From Rhynochetos jubatus (Eukaryota > Chordata > Aves > Eurypygiformes > Rhynochetidae), in the NCBI GenBank assembly GCA_027574665.1, contig CM050654.1, forward strand, positions 27,175,722 to 27,239,721: DNA of 64,000 nt, given 5' to 3'. Positions 24,176-36,400 of this stretch are shown piece by piece; the stretch's first letter is position 1, and each line of letters starts with the position of its first letter. Below the pieces are notes generated by a model, which worked only from the letters and a program-made list of their open reading frames with translations, was not told where the DNA came from and did no database searches. A program made the translations under genes and the position numbers.

Positions 24176-25587
24176 TGAACAGATAGAAGGCAAATGTGCT
24201 CAAAGATCCCTTATGGTGCCTATGCTCCTCCAGGTATGCAAACTTCTGTTTCTATGTGTGATTTCTGTACTTATAAAATACTCCCAAGCTGGGCCGTTTG
24301 CTCTGGTTCATTTTTCCAAACCAGTAGGATTTAGGTTGAGCTCATGGAGAGAACCAAACAAATATGATGTTGGAAACATTGCCACAGACTCAAACTGGTT
24401 CCAGTCTGAGGCAGGAATCAGGATCCCAAGTCTTGACTTTTGCCCAAGCAAATGTGAAGCCAATGGAAATTATCCATCTGCTGGGATGCAAGTTGTAGTT
24501 GCCTGCTCAGTGAAACTCCTGTGAGTGTATCTCGCAAGCATGCTGAAAGGTCTTTAAAGCTTTCAGTGACCATTAAGACACATAGGGTCTTACTTCCTGC
24601 ATAACACAAACCACAACACTTCATTGGGATATCCCCTCTTCAGGCCCACAGCTTCTGGCTGAGAATGAGTAAGTCTCATGATGGCAGCATTTCACCCTTG
24701 CAGCAACACATCTTAGTGAAAATGGCTCACATGCTATCAAGTGCCACTTCCTTTTCACTCTCGCTCTTTCTTTTCTTTCTTTTCTCTTTTTCTTATTTTG
24801 TGTGTGTGCGTTGTGAGTGAGGACCAAAAATGGTTATTTTCCCCACACCTTCCTTAGCACTTTTCGTAAATGATGCAATCGACCTGAGCCATGGTGGGGA
24901 ACCAGTGGTGCGCAACTTGATGAAATATACACAAGATCAAAGCTGAGATGGTTCAGAGCCAGAGAGTGGGAATGTGGGTCTGAACTTTCCCAGAGTCTGA
25001 AGGAGATGGTTCAGCCCATTGTGAAAGCCCTGGGTAGATTCCAGGTGCACATTTTCCTAAAAAGTGGAGGTATTTAGATCATTATCTCTCATTTGAGCTT
25101 ATTACAATGAATCAGCCTCTGTGTTCACTACCTTTATAACTGGTTTGATGATTTTATTGTATTTTTTTTCAAGGAACTTTTATGGAAGCATGGTATTTAC
25201 TAGAATGTGAACAAGAACATCATGTTTAAAGATTGATGATGCATAACACAAGGTGAAAAGGGCTTCATAACCTTACATGGGGTCTCACTCCTTTCTTGCA
25301 ATTCCAAACAACACAGCAGTGTCTGACCAGCAGATAACATTACTTCCAGCAGCTGCTGCGAGAGCGAATTCCTAAGGGGCAATGAGTACTGGCCAAATGC
25401 ACCTCTGTGAATAATAACCACTGCCCATTTATTAATGCATTATGTAATTAACACTGAGAATAACAATATGGGTATTAAACTTTTCCTAACATTCTCCAGT
25501 GTAAGTTCTTTTTATAGATTTATAGCTTTGTCAAATTTTAATCATTTGGACTGAAATTTTCCATGTTCATGCTCTGCCTCAGGCTGA
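24176..25587. other. unique DNA with a T/C-rich and TG stretch
   Basis: No gene is recognised. A pyrimidine-rich stretch of TTTC units runs into a short TG run (about 24760-24811). A part near 25420-25500 is AT-rich with TTAATGCATTATGTAATTAA, a self-complementary-looking homeodomain-type cluster. Confidence 0.45.
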
Positions 25588-25647
25588 CTTTTTTTTCTCT
25601 CTTTTTTTTTTTTTTTCTCTTTCCTTTTGGTGGGTTTTTTTTTTTTT
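25588..25647 (+). repeat. polypyrimidine and T-rich tract
   Basis: A 41-base tract of only C and T (25588-25628) is followed by GGTGGG and a T13 run (25635-25647). It could be a decayed homopolymer expansion. Confidence 0.8.
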
Positions 25648-28557
25648 GGTAATTAATGTTTTAAGTCTGGCCATTTCTGAAAAAGAGATGGAGGAAAATA
25701 AATTACTCTTCTAAACCAGATATTTTTCCTAACTGTTTTTCTTGAAACAGTCTGAAATCAATGCTTTCAGGGAGGAACTTGAGAGGGAGTGAACTGGGAA
25801 AGAAGAAGGTGCTGTTATGTTGGGGTTAAACCCCTGGACACGGCAATGTCCATCTGGTCCTTAGAGCTTGTGAGAATTGAATGTGGTCCGGCCACCAAAG
25901 TATCTGCATGTTGTGTATGAAAAGTGCCAGCGTGTACTATAAACTTTTACATGGCAGGCAGATTAGTTGAAATCCTAAATAGAAGGGCATAGCTGCAAGA
26001 AGACAGCAATATAGGTGGTAACAGCAGTGTTTGGGCTACAGAAAAGCTGCCAACCTTATGGAAGGTCATGGTTATTAGTCTCAACTCCTCATTTTTTCTG
26101 TTTTCCATTTATGTCAGCCCTATATCACTGCCTGAGGAGGCAGATAAGGATCATTTGCACATTTTAAAAATAGGTTTGTGGAAAAGTTTTAGAAGAGATG
26201 TATACAGAGCTAAGATCCCTTTTATGACAATCTGCCTTTTAGAAAGATTACACACTAAATCTAAGTGATTGATTGTGTTGAGTGTACTGGCTTAGGCCAC
26301 ATTTCCTCCCAGAATCAGGAAGAGGAGCCAGGATTTTGAATATCCATACATTTTTGCTGGCTAGCAGAGACATAAATGTATCACATCTCCCTTTAACCAT
26401 CTGTTCTTGTACAGTAACCAACATACTACCACTGCCAGTTGCTCCTTCAGTTCCCGCGCAGATAGCAACGTGCATTCAGAGGTAGTGGTTTCTGACTGAT
26501 ACACAAGGTTCATGCCCCCCTGCCCCTCTTTTCCCTCACTAGCATGCACTTACCCAGAGTAATTAAAGACCCAAGTCTACTGCAGAGTTCACTCCAGCTT
26601 GTTGAGTCTGCCAGCGGTATGGAAGAGCAGTCTCTGAATGTGCTCTCACATCCATCCTGGATTAGTTCCTCAGCGTGTTATCCATAGGTTTCTGCCTTTC
26701 AAGCTAGTGGTTGCCCACGGCCACCGTCTGAAAAGCACAAGGAAGCCACTCACAATACAGGCTTGTCCCTCTGGTGTGTTTTCTCATAGGAAGACATGAA
26801 AGGTGAGGGGGAAGGGGGTAATCCAGACTGCTTCAAGAGCACTTTTGTTAAGAAGCTGCTTATTTTAGAAATGTCTCTTCCATCAAACACCCTAAATTTT
26901 TCAAATCTTCCTCTATGCTGAAGCAGATGTTCAGAATAGCTGAAGTCAATGGCACTATGCAGAATTTGAAGTCTGAGGATAAAAAGAACACTTGATTCTT
27001 CCCATTCTTTTCTGTCGCACTCCTCAGTCAGTGGAGCTGGAAACCTCATGAGAGACCTTGTCCTTCTGCAGATCTCCTGTGACAAATAACCGTGCAGCTC
27101 TGGAGATATGGCTGAACCTTCAAGGTGTTTGCTTTCCCCATGAACTTCAGGACCTCTCTTTGTTTCTGCCTCAATCAAGGCCTCTTACCAACCAGGATGT
27201 TGTAGTCTCTAACCGGTAGGTTCTGCTCTCCAAATTCTGCTGTAAGCAAAACAGGTGCAGCTTCTTTTTTTTTTTTTTTTCAAATTGATTACTCCAATTA
27301 TTCACTTTATTATATGAAACCTAAGGAAAAGATGAAGTGCACTAATTCCTGGCCACCTGCCAGTTGCAGCTCAATCATTAGAAATAACAAATTGATGCTG
27401 GTTGTTTTGCACTGTTCCACAGGAAGATTTATGACTTTATGTAGCCAGTGCTGATGGAATAAATTAAACTGGGCATGAAAAAGGAATAAAGATTTACTCA
27501 GCATTTGAAAGCCTGGCTTCAGTGACTCATGGAAGTGTGGCAAATATTCTGTAGACATGCAAATATATCACATATCCCTAACAAAGAAAGCCTGGGTATG
27601 TTGCCATTAAAGCTGTGACATTTCACCCCAATGCCCTCTCATTCCCAGAAAAGTTCTCTAAACTGCTGGGAAAAAAAACATTGCATTCTCCCAGTGCAGA
27701 AAAAAAAGCATACTGGGCTTCACAGTGACCATCAAATTTTAGAAATGGACCTGAAATGAGACCCAGCCTCAATTCCATCCTCCTTTCAAGCTGAACTATG
27801 TTGCCCTTGCCAGAAAGATTACCTCCTTAAAAAGAAACTGAAGAAATTGGGTTTGAAGTGCTCCACATTTTGCTTTTTTGGGAGAAATGTGTTTGGCTGA
27901 AATCTAAACTGGAAGTTTTCAGGTCCTTAGGGCTCTTACTACTGGAGCACAATAGACTGCAGACGTACAGAGACTTGGTACATGGTTTAATCTGTATGTC
28001 TAGAAGACAAGGGTGCAGGCAGCATGTGGTGTTGGAAAAGCCTGCCACGCCTCTCTGTGCAGGGTCTCTGGCAGATAGTCACCTGGACCGCACCATGCAG
28101 GACCTGCGCCATGCAGGGCTTTTCAGTAAACATACTGGCACTCTGATATTATTTTAGCTTTTATTTTGAACAAGGGACTGCCCAAGGAAAGAGACTAGAC
28201 TTAAACAGATCATCTTTCCTCCAAGCTTGCCGCCAGCAGGAACTGAAGTTGGTTTTCCTTCATGTCCCTTTGGCAAGACAACTCTGTGACTGAGCCTAGA
28301 TTATGTGTTCAGAGCTATGTACAGGATTAGTCATTCTGCTTGCACTGCTTGGACTCATTGGTGTCCCTTGCCCAGGCCATCCCCGGGAGGAAGACAGGAC
28401 ACTGATTTTGCAAAACTGTCAACATTCAAAAAAAGTCGCCAGATAGGTCAGGGAAAGAAAGGAGTTAATACCCGTGTCTTGCCCAAAATATAAAATAGCT
28501 AAAGATATGGGGTATTTTCTCTGCATTTTATATTAAGGGTCCACTGAGGAGCCTTAG
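25648..28557. other. unique non-coding DNA
   Basis: No gene is recognised. A T16 run lies at 27265-27280. The 142-codon minus-strand frame at 26750-27178 has a globular-looking composition but no motif I recognise and no splice or promoter context, so I do not call it. Confidence 0.5.
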
Positions 28558-28581
28558 TCCCATGTAAGACTTGAACCTGAA
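28558..28581 (-). repeat. B-box-like segment resembling the fossil at 11832
   Basis: On the minus strand GGTTCAAGTCTTACATGGGA aligns with GGTTCAAGTCTCACACTGGG of the tRNA-like fossil at 11832-11908, with only a few differences including a one-base gap. No A box is visible at the expected distance, so this would be a decayed copy or chance. Confidence 0.2.
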
Positions 28582-29772
28582 ACATGCTGCCTCATGCAAC
28601 AATTTTGCTGTTTGAGACTCCTTGTTGCAAACGCATTTCTTTCTTTGTCCATGATTCATAGCAGGCTGTTTCTTGGATGACTTGTATTTCATTTTTTGCT
28701 TTCAAATGTACATATTGTGTGAGTTCAGCTGTGAAGTCATTCAAATAAACAGTCCTTTTCCCTTGTCTGTTCATGGGCAATTTGTTGCTGGGATTTATCC
28801 ATTCTGATTGGGCACTTTGGCCACACAGTTCATTTTAAATTCACTCTTTGTAAGTGTTCTCTCTAAATTCACTTGTTTCCATCCTGAAATGGGTTTTATT
28901 CTTTCACTGTATAAGACAATGCCAAAACCCGTGGGATTGGATAAGCACATGACTGAACGCAAAGTCATTTGCTGGAACGTTTAATGAGGAGTGAACAGAA
29001 AGAGAGTGAGTCAAAGTGAAATTGCCGATTAATCCAAAAATATATGCACAAAAATCTGTGTGTGTGACTCATCCGAGAGAGAGAGGCCCCAGATAAATCC
29101 AACTTGCTCACTGTAAAATGAAAATTAGGAGGAATCTCTTGGAAAATAATCGCACAATCAGCTTTCTTTTGATCCATCTAGAGCAATCTGACTCCTGACA
29201 TCTGCTGAGGCTTTGTGGAAATGTAAACTCTCCTTCCTTACACTACTTAATGTTACAGCCTTCCTGCTCACATAGCTACTGCTGTTTAGGAATGTCAAAA
29301 GAATATAACCTGTGGCGTGTTCAAAGACCAGTGCCTGCCAATATCCAGATCACCCATCTTGTGTCCTTGATGAAGCAATAACAGGGGCAAGGCAACATGA
29401 GACAGACTTCAGTCTCACTGTATAACATGGTTTTCACATGCTGTTGAAGACCACAAGAGCATTAGAGATTGCAGCAGATGCTACAGCATGGATGTACTAG
29501 AAATAGTTCGCTTCCAGTAATGAAAGAAACCTGTCATTTACAAACTTTCCCATGAATATTAAAGGAAAAATGTACTGGAAGAGGAGATAGAGACCTAGAT
29601 TCTACCTAGACTCTGGGTTTAGGCATTTAAGCAGCAAAGATGTCCACTATGATACTGAAAATTATGTGAATCACTTGATCATTTCTTAGGACAACCTTTA
29701 GAGAATCTGAGGAGGAAGAGGGCAGCTGGACTCACTAGCCACTTGACTGCTCGGTGAGCTAGGAAGTTTCTT
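28582..29772. other. unique DNA with a candidate conserved non-coding element
   Basis: No gene is seen. The segment 28970-29180 is repeat-free and AT-rich with several isolated CpGs. It has clusters such as GCCGATTAATCC, GAGTCAAAGTGAAATTG and AATAATCGCACAATC, the look of a conserved enhancer. Evidence is visual only. Confidence 0.3.
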
Positions 29773-30206
29773 TCCAAATGGGCATTTCTCAGCCTTCTGC
29801 TGTCAGCCATGTTACAACTGAAGAAATAGCATCACTGGAGAGTGATATCAAATCTGTAGGGACAGAGGGAGGAAGAAATGAGGGATAGGACATGACATAA
29901 GCAAGGAGAAAATCATTCTGGTGTTCACTCTTTAGGATTTGTACTTGGCACACTATGTATGTCTTGTCTGGGAACTGTCACATGCCTATTGTCTGGTAGT
30001 TGAAACAGCTCAAGCTACTTGCATGAAAAGGCCATGTTCAAAGAAGGTGTCTTGTGGTCACAATGTCTCCAAGTCTTCTCCTCCTCCCTCTTCTCCAAGA
30101 ACATCTCAAATGGAAATTTTCACCAGATCTGTCTCACTTTCCAGTGATCCCATGTCTTCAGTTGTAACATGGCTGACAGCAGAAGGCTGAGAAATGCCCA
30201 TTTGGA
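29773..30206. repeat. long inverted repeat with exact 52-bp arms
   Basis: The left arm 29773-29824 and the right arm 30155-30206 are exact reverse complements over 52 bases. The left arm begins TCCAAATGGGCATTTCTCAG and the right arm ends CTGAGAAATGCCCATTTGGA. Toward the inside, pairing continues in decayed form for about 35 more bases (ATCACTGGAGAGTGA on the left, TCACTTTCCAGTGAT on the right). The spacer between exact arms is 330 bases. Outside the arms the pairing stops abruptly. It resembles no CR1 end. Possible origins are a local inverted duplication, the terminal repeats of a small non-autonomous DNA transposon, or template-switch repair. I see no clear target-site duplication. Confidence 0.93.
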
Positions 30207-31653
30207 TATATTATAGGAGGCAAGGGACTAATAAATACTTACTTTTTGGCCAGACGAGGCTCTCAGGCTCTATTCTGAGACAAAGTACTGTAAAAGGTGG
30301 TGCAAAAGTCTGGAGACGGGAACATGGTCTTGTTTACATAAGAAGCAAATCCTAAATGTGATGAGAAGCTGAATTGCCCATGACAGAATCTTTCCCAGAA
30401 AGTCAATTTATTGACCCTAATAGAGCCATCCACTGGTAATAACACAGTGCTTACTCCAAGGCTGTTTAAGCAATATCCTCACATCTGAGTTCCTCAGCAT
30501 GGGCAGAATTTGTGTTTATATCAGATCAACTGATTCCTCATTTGGGACTGTCTTTTCTTGACAAAAGTCCTCAGTGAACTCTCAGAACTGCAATTACTAT
30601 GGGTATTTGAATGGAAGATTTACATGGAGGCTTAATCTCCTGTGATGGCAGAATATAGAAAAATCTAGTCCAGTCAGTCATCTCAGAACAAATTGAAGGA
30701 ATGCATAGCATATGTGGCAAAGGGCAGGTTTTGATATTTGTCCCAAGGATAAGCCTCACAACACTACTAAGTGTCACTTTTCCTGTAATTTGCTTAGTTT
30801 TGACATTATTCCATTTTCCCTTGAGCCATCCTTGAGCTGACATTAACGGGATGCACTCCATTAACCTCAGTGAAGTCAAGGCCTTCAAAGCTCTTAGTCT
30901 GACAGTATTTTACTTAACTCTGGAGTGTAAATCAGCCTTAACACCAGGACCGCAGGCACTGTAATCTAAGTCTGGAAAAGTTAAGACTGTTGCAATGCCT
31001 GTAAAATCTATATGAAATAGAAGGGTGATATTTTTTCCCCTGAAGGCAAGAAAATGCTTTATTGGTTAAGCACTCTGATGTTCCCTTGGAAAGACAGTGG
31101 TTTTTCCTTTTTTTTGAAAGGGGAAAAACAAGTACAAATTACTTCTGCTAGGAAATACCAGCCAATAATTGGTATATGTAATTCTGCAAAGTGTTAGTGG
31201 TGAAATCTTTCTGCAAGAAGCATAGGGCCAGTTTTGAGGCCAATTCCTTCCGGGTAACCCAACCAAATCCCACAGCACAAAGCTGCAAAACATCCAGCCC
31301 ATCTCCTGACTCCTGCCTCAGAGGCTGGCTTTCATAGGAAAGTGTTTTACTTCTCATACCCACTCCAGAAACACAGCTCCTGCTACTAAATAGCCAAAAT
31401 GGTTTTGAGATATTCCGTTAAGGCCCCAAACCACCAACCTCAGTGCTACTGAATTTCAGGCAAGATGTCCCTTCTGGTTTCACTTTTTTCAAGCAGCTTG
31501 AGGTCAGAGGCTGTAATTGTGGGTTACAAGTGTAGAAACAGAGAGAGCCAGACCAGATCCTTGCAGAAGGGAGGCCTTGAATGTGATATGAAGGGAAATA
31601 TCTGGATTCAAAAGCACTTTAATTTTTATAGCTTGCACTAAAGGATATTTGGA
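30207..31653. other. unique non-coding DNA
   Basis: No gene or repeat is recognised. Confidence 0.55.
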
Positions 31654-31700
31654 TTTTTTTTTTTTTCTTCTCTTTTAAAGACCCTATTTGCCCACTGAGA

Positions 31701-31731
<31 letters not shown>
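31654..31731. repeat. T13 and A30 homopolymer pair
   Basis: A T13 run (31654-31666) and an A30 run (31702-31731) lie 35 bases apart and could fold back on each other. The A30 is the longest homopolymer in the window. Because CR1 does not end in poly(A), an A-tail would be unusual in a bird, but I cannot recognise a retrocopied gene upstream of it. Confidence 0.85.
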
Positions 31732-31733
<2 letters not shown>

Positions 31734-33300
31734 GAGATAATGAGTGACTTGGAACATCAGCACTAGAAGGTGGAAAGAAATGCTGTCCAGCCTTTTTTTA
31801 GAAAGGCTGGTTCTGAAGAAATGCTGCAAAGGCTTGGCTTTGATACTTCAGACTGCCAGGGAGGAAATTAAGTTAGCATCAGAAAGGAAGATGTGTGGGT
31901 TGCCCCAAGTACAGTTGATGGGTTTAATGTTAATATTATGAGAGTCATGCCAGAGATTTTCACTGCTGCAGAAACCCAGCAGTGGGGATAGGTAAGATGC
32001 CCAGGAAAATGGCACTGAAAATATGAACTGGAATCTGGATAGCTCTCCTGAAAAAGAGACTGAGAAATCTTCCTGGCAGAAAAAAAAATCCCTGTCTTTG
32101 CTGCTTCTTTATGAACAGGGCTACAATTAAAAACTAATGCAATTAGCTAGGTTACCTAGAAAAAGGCAGAGAGAGTCTCTCTTTTCAGACAATTTCTTGT
32201 GGTTGGACCAAAGTCTCAGTAATAAGAAGAATCCAGCAAGAATTTCACAGCTTACTGAAAAGTGGTTCAAGGGAATCTGACTAAATCAAATGCAATGTTT
32301 CGCATTAGTCTTGTGCTCAATGTGAGCCAATCGCATTTCCACCCAAGGGCTCCAGGGAGTCCTCAGCATAATGAGGTACTGAATCTTGATTGGGTTCCTC
32401 AGGGATGGGTAACCACATAACACAAAGTGTCATTCAAAATGCTGAATTTCTTAAAATCTGGGTGATTAATGTTAATGTCACGCTACGACGGCATAACATT
32501 CCACTACTTGTGGTCACAAATCGAGCAGGACCCACAGTTCAGCCAGGTGTTGCCAGTGATGACAGCACTCAGAGGGTTAACACACCAGTCCTCCCAGAGT
32601 TATTTGTAACCCTAATTTGTTTCCCTCTTTTAAGAACTATTATTTCTCTCCCATAGACTGGTATCAAAAGCCCAGCATCCAGAGCCCAATCTCTGTTGTC
32701 CAGAAAAAATCCTAGTTCCCTGCCCTCATTTCCCTTCATGGCCCCATCCACTCATCCTGTTCCTCCCATCCAGAAAGGCACACAAATGAGACAGAAGGGA
32801 GCCCATTATAACAAGACCCCATGAATCTCCTCTCCCTGAAGAGCTTTGCAGGCATTTTGCCTCCTCGGGGGACTGAAACGCATCATCTCCAAATGCACTT
32901 ACCCTCTGCCAGCCTGGGTCCTGGGAACTTGAGTTTATTCCCAAACTCAGTTGTTCCAGTTGACAGCATTAAGCAGTGGCTGCCAAGCCAACAGGCCAGT
33001 GAGTGAATGGGTTTTATTAAAAATAAGTAATAATTTTTAAGCAAAGCTGAGTTAACTTTACCTTTACCTTTGAAATAGAATGGATATAAAATATCTGCAT
33101 TGGACTTCACTCTTAATCTGTTGGCCCTTACAAAATTGACATAAATCAGCCCTCTGCTTTAATTTCTTCGATGCTTTTCAATTTTTCTCTCTTAACTGGT
33201 ATGGAAGGGAAAACTTTTGCTTTTATGTAAGCTCTAGGGAATTGTTTTTAAGCTCAAATACAGTAATACTGACAGGTTTCTAAGTTGCGAACTTCAAATA
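31732..33300. other. unique DNA, AT-rich regulatory-like part
   Basis: No gene is seen. The part 33000-33200 is AT-rich and repeat-free (TTTTATTAAAAATAAGTAAT, then TTAACTTTACCTTTACCTTT) and could be a conserved element, judged by look only. Confidence 0.4.
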
Positions 33301-33492
33301 GGCTGCAATAAGGTCTCCCTGCATCCTTCTCTTCTCCAGGCTGAACAAGCCCAATTCTCTCAGCCTTTCTTCATAGCAGAGGTGCTCCAGCCCTCTGAGC
33401 ATCTTTGTGGCCTCCCCTGGACTCATTCCAGCTGGTCTATATCCTTCTTATGTTGAGGGCTTCAGAGCTGGACAGAGCACTCCAGGTGTGGA
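33301..33492 (-). mobile_element. CR1 LINE fragment, antisense, RT end and start of 3' UTR
   Basis: The + strand reads as the reverse complement of CR1: ATAAGGTCTCCCTGCATCCT, TTCTCTTCTCCAGGCTGAAC, AAGCCCAATTCTCTCAGCC, AGGTGCTCCAGCCCTCTGAG, and finally CACTCCAGGTGTGG. These correspond to the LEKRR-type end of ORF2 and the RT C-terminus, on the minus strand. Both ends are truncated: there is no terminal octamer tail on the left, and the match is lost after about 33492. It is diverged and non-coding now. Confidence 0.85.
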
Positions 33493-36400
33493 GCCCTCAG
33501 CATAATGAGGGCTACACATCTTCTGATAAATGTGCTTGTTGCGTTTGATATGAATATAGAAATCAAGCAGTAAGCATTTGATTTTGAACCTTTCAGCCAA
33601 AATGTAAATGACCTGATATCTAGGTGCAAATGAAGTCTGTTTCCATTCAAGTCTTTTTTTTTTCAGTACTTCTTTTTATTAAAACACTAGAATATACCTA
33701 GACAATGCAAAAAGATTAATTGAAGTAAATAGGGATTTGCAGTGGTACTGTAAGAATCTGAATCAAACTTCACCAGAATAACAAGTAAAAGAATGGGTTT
33801 TACTTGAATGAAGGCTTTTTGGTTAGTTTTACACAAAACATTTAAACATAAAGGGCAGCATTGTTTCTAAAATAAATAAATCAATAATATCTCTATCTAT
33901 TAATTGTTATTAATAATGTTTGGAAAATACTTTAAGGGTAGTTTCTGTTCATTCAGGACATTTTACTTCAAAAGTGTCTGAATATTTTTTGTTTGGAACC
34001 AAGCAGGTTCCTGATGAGGAAGCATGTCTGCCTGTCCCCACTGAACCCAAAAGACCTGTTTTTTCCTTTCCTGTGAGTTTATAGCCCAGGCTTTCCTGAA
34101 CCACAGAGGGTTATAATGCAAGAAAGAGGGGTTCCTGGTAATGGTGAGGAGGAGAAGAAAACTTTAAAAAAAGTTTCTGCAATTTTGTACAGGGCTTTTA
34201 GACAAAAAGTCATTCAGCCAGCTTTGCTGCGTCACTTTCCACTTCATGAGTTTCTCAGAAAAGTCTGGGAACAGCTCTGGAAAACGTAGAAGTGAGCACT
34301 GAAGGATGTATAATGGACCACAAGAAGGAAACCTCTTCGCCATCCAGATATGAACTCAGGATTTACCTAATCTCACCCTGTTTGGAAGTTTCCAGATGAG
34401 GTGTGAACGTAGCCAAGTTTCACCTGCACACAATGATCTCTTCTTCCTGTACCAGTACAAAACTAAACAACTCTTGCACATCCAGCATCCTGGCAAACCT
34501 CCCAGGAGGTTGGGAATAAGCATCACAGATGGAGAAATGGATCCTTGTAGACTGAATTGTTTTTCTATGGTCATTTGGTAAAACTGTGGTGGAGTTGGAG
34601 ATTGATGTAAGATTTCTGGAATCCTAGGGCTAAACTTAAAGGGCAGAATCACTGGTGCTGCAAAAGGTGTGCTTGAACTGATATTGATGAGAACAAATTG
34701 GTGTCTAATAGTTTATCTACTGATCAAAGGTAACAGTGTTGTGTGTGGGTGCATATAATTGTATGAATCTAATGCATATGCATACATATGATGGATTTCT
34801 AATGAATAGCTTCTCCACATATTTCAGAGTCTGGAACCATACACTATGAAGAAGAGGGTCAGAGTTTGAAGCCAAGTTAGATTTTCTGCAGCAGAAGCTA
34901 ACATAACTCTATAAGGTTTTCTAGCTACAGAGCTGGGATGATACCCAGCAGTTACACAAACAGTGCCGAGCCAAATATAAGGGCTTTATTAAAAGATAGA
35001 GAAGTACCTGGCAAGGAATAATAATGTCACCGTAAAACTCAGTTGATGATTTCTTATTCATGTGTATCATTAATGTTATCACACTATAGAAACTCCATCC
35101 CTCCACTGTTGCTATTTGGGGGGTGGGGGGTGAGTGGCAAAGGCATTATCTTTATGCAAACAAGAACCTATGAAGGCATTGTGGAAGGGACTTACTTCTC
35201 TATTGTACTTTTCATTTGTCTTCACCCCCCATACTTTCATTTATTCTTTCATCCATGTTTAGTCCCTGTGTCTCTAACTAAGGCTCTATTATCTATCACT
35301 GAACATGCCTTGTACTGGTCCCACTACTGTAACCAGAAAAAGAAATTATTTCAGTGAGCCTGTAGAAGTCATAATAAGAGTCATTGGAGGGAGACTGTGC
35401 ATTGATCAATGTCTTTGCTAATAAGCCAGAGAAGCTATAAGCCTCTTACCAGATAGGCGCTAGAGAACTAGAACAGCTTTCAGCTGTGTTAGGTCAGACA
35501 GTCTAGAGTCTGAATATCTTCAGATATGCCTTGGCTTTCCAAGTAAATACCAAAATACCGTCTAGTCTCTGCAGTTTCTGAGGAGTGTTCAGCTCAGATT
35601 TTGACCTTAGGCTATGTTCTCTTCTGTCCTGATCCAAAATAACTCTGCTGATTTCAGTGAACTGACTCTGGATTTGTGCCACTCTGTGCAAAACTGGAAT
35701 TTGTCCTCTCAGAGACTAGCTGTCCCAGCAGAGTTTATGTGTGGTGGTCTTTCAAGTCACTAAGAATAAAGCACAGACAGCAAGTTGGGTGCAGTGACCT
35801 TCTTACTGCCTCCCTTGTGTCACCAAAAAACAAGAGAGGTCCTGCAAAGTCAGCCATCCAAAGCACAGAGCTGTCTATAAAAAATCCAAAGGGCCCTGTT
35901 TTCCCAATCCAAGGGAAAGAGCTCATTGGGCAGCTCTGTGATGTATGGATCGTGTTTAGTCTACATGCTTAAAAATAATAATAATAAAAATATTGTTCAG
36001 GCCAGAAGGAATTTACAGGCTTAGAGCATCATGGAAAACAACTACCTTAGTCTGCAGAATGAAAATATTCCAGAGAGACCCAAATAAGCTCCTCCTCATC
36101 CTATTAATTCATCAAACTTGACCATGCATCATTGGCGCAACACAGCACCCTTTCCTAGACAATAATCTTCCTCTTCAGGGTCAGTCATGAGCTGTGCCAG
36201 ATTCCTCCCAGACTGTGCGAACTTGATTGGCATTGGACATCAGCAAAACAGCCAACTTTTCCTCATGGGATTCAAGTTCTCAGATACCAAAGAGCCTCCT
36301 CCAGCAGCATTAGGCATAGGACGCTACACTGTTATTAATATGAGGCTCAGATCCTCAGTGCCTCTTTCATGGGGAAGGGGATATGTCTGAGATCACACCC

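Noticed and set aside
26750-27178. 142-codon minus-strand frame
   Set aside because: No recognisable domain, no promoter or splice context, and a length still compatible with chance in 64 kb read in six frames.
32359-33510. CCTCAGCATAATGAGG present near 32360 and again near 33494
   Set aside because: A shared 16-mer is expected roughly by chance in a window this size, and the flanks do not match.
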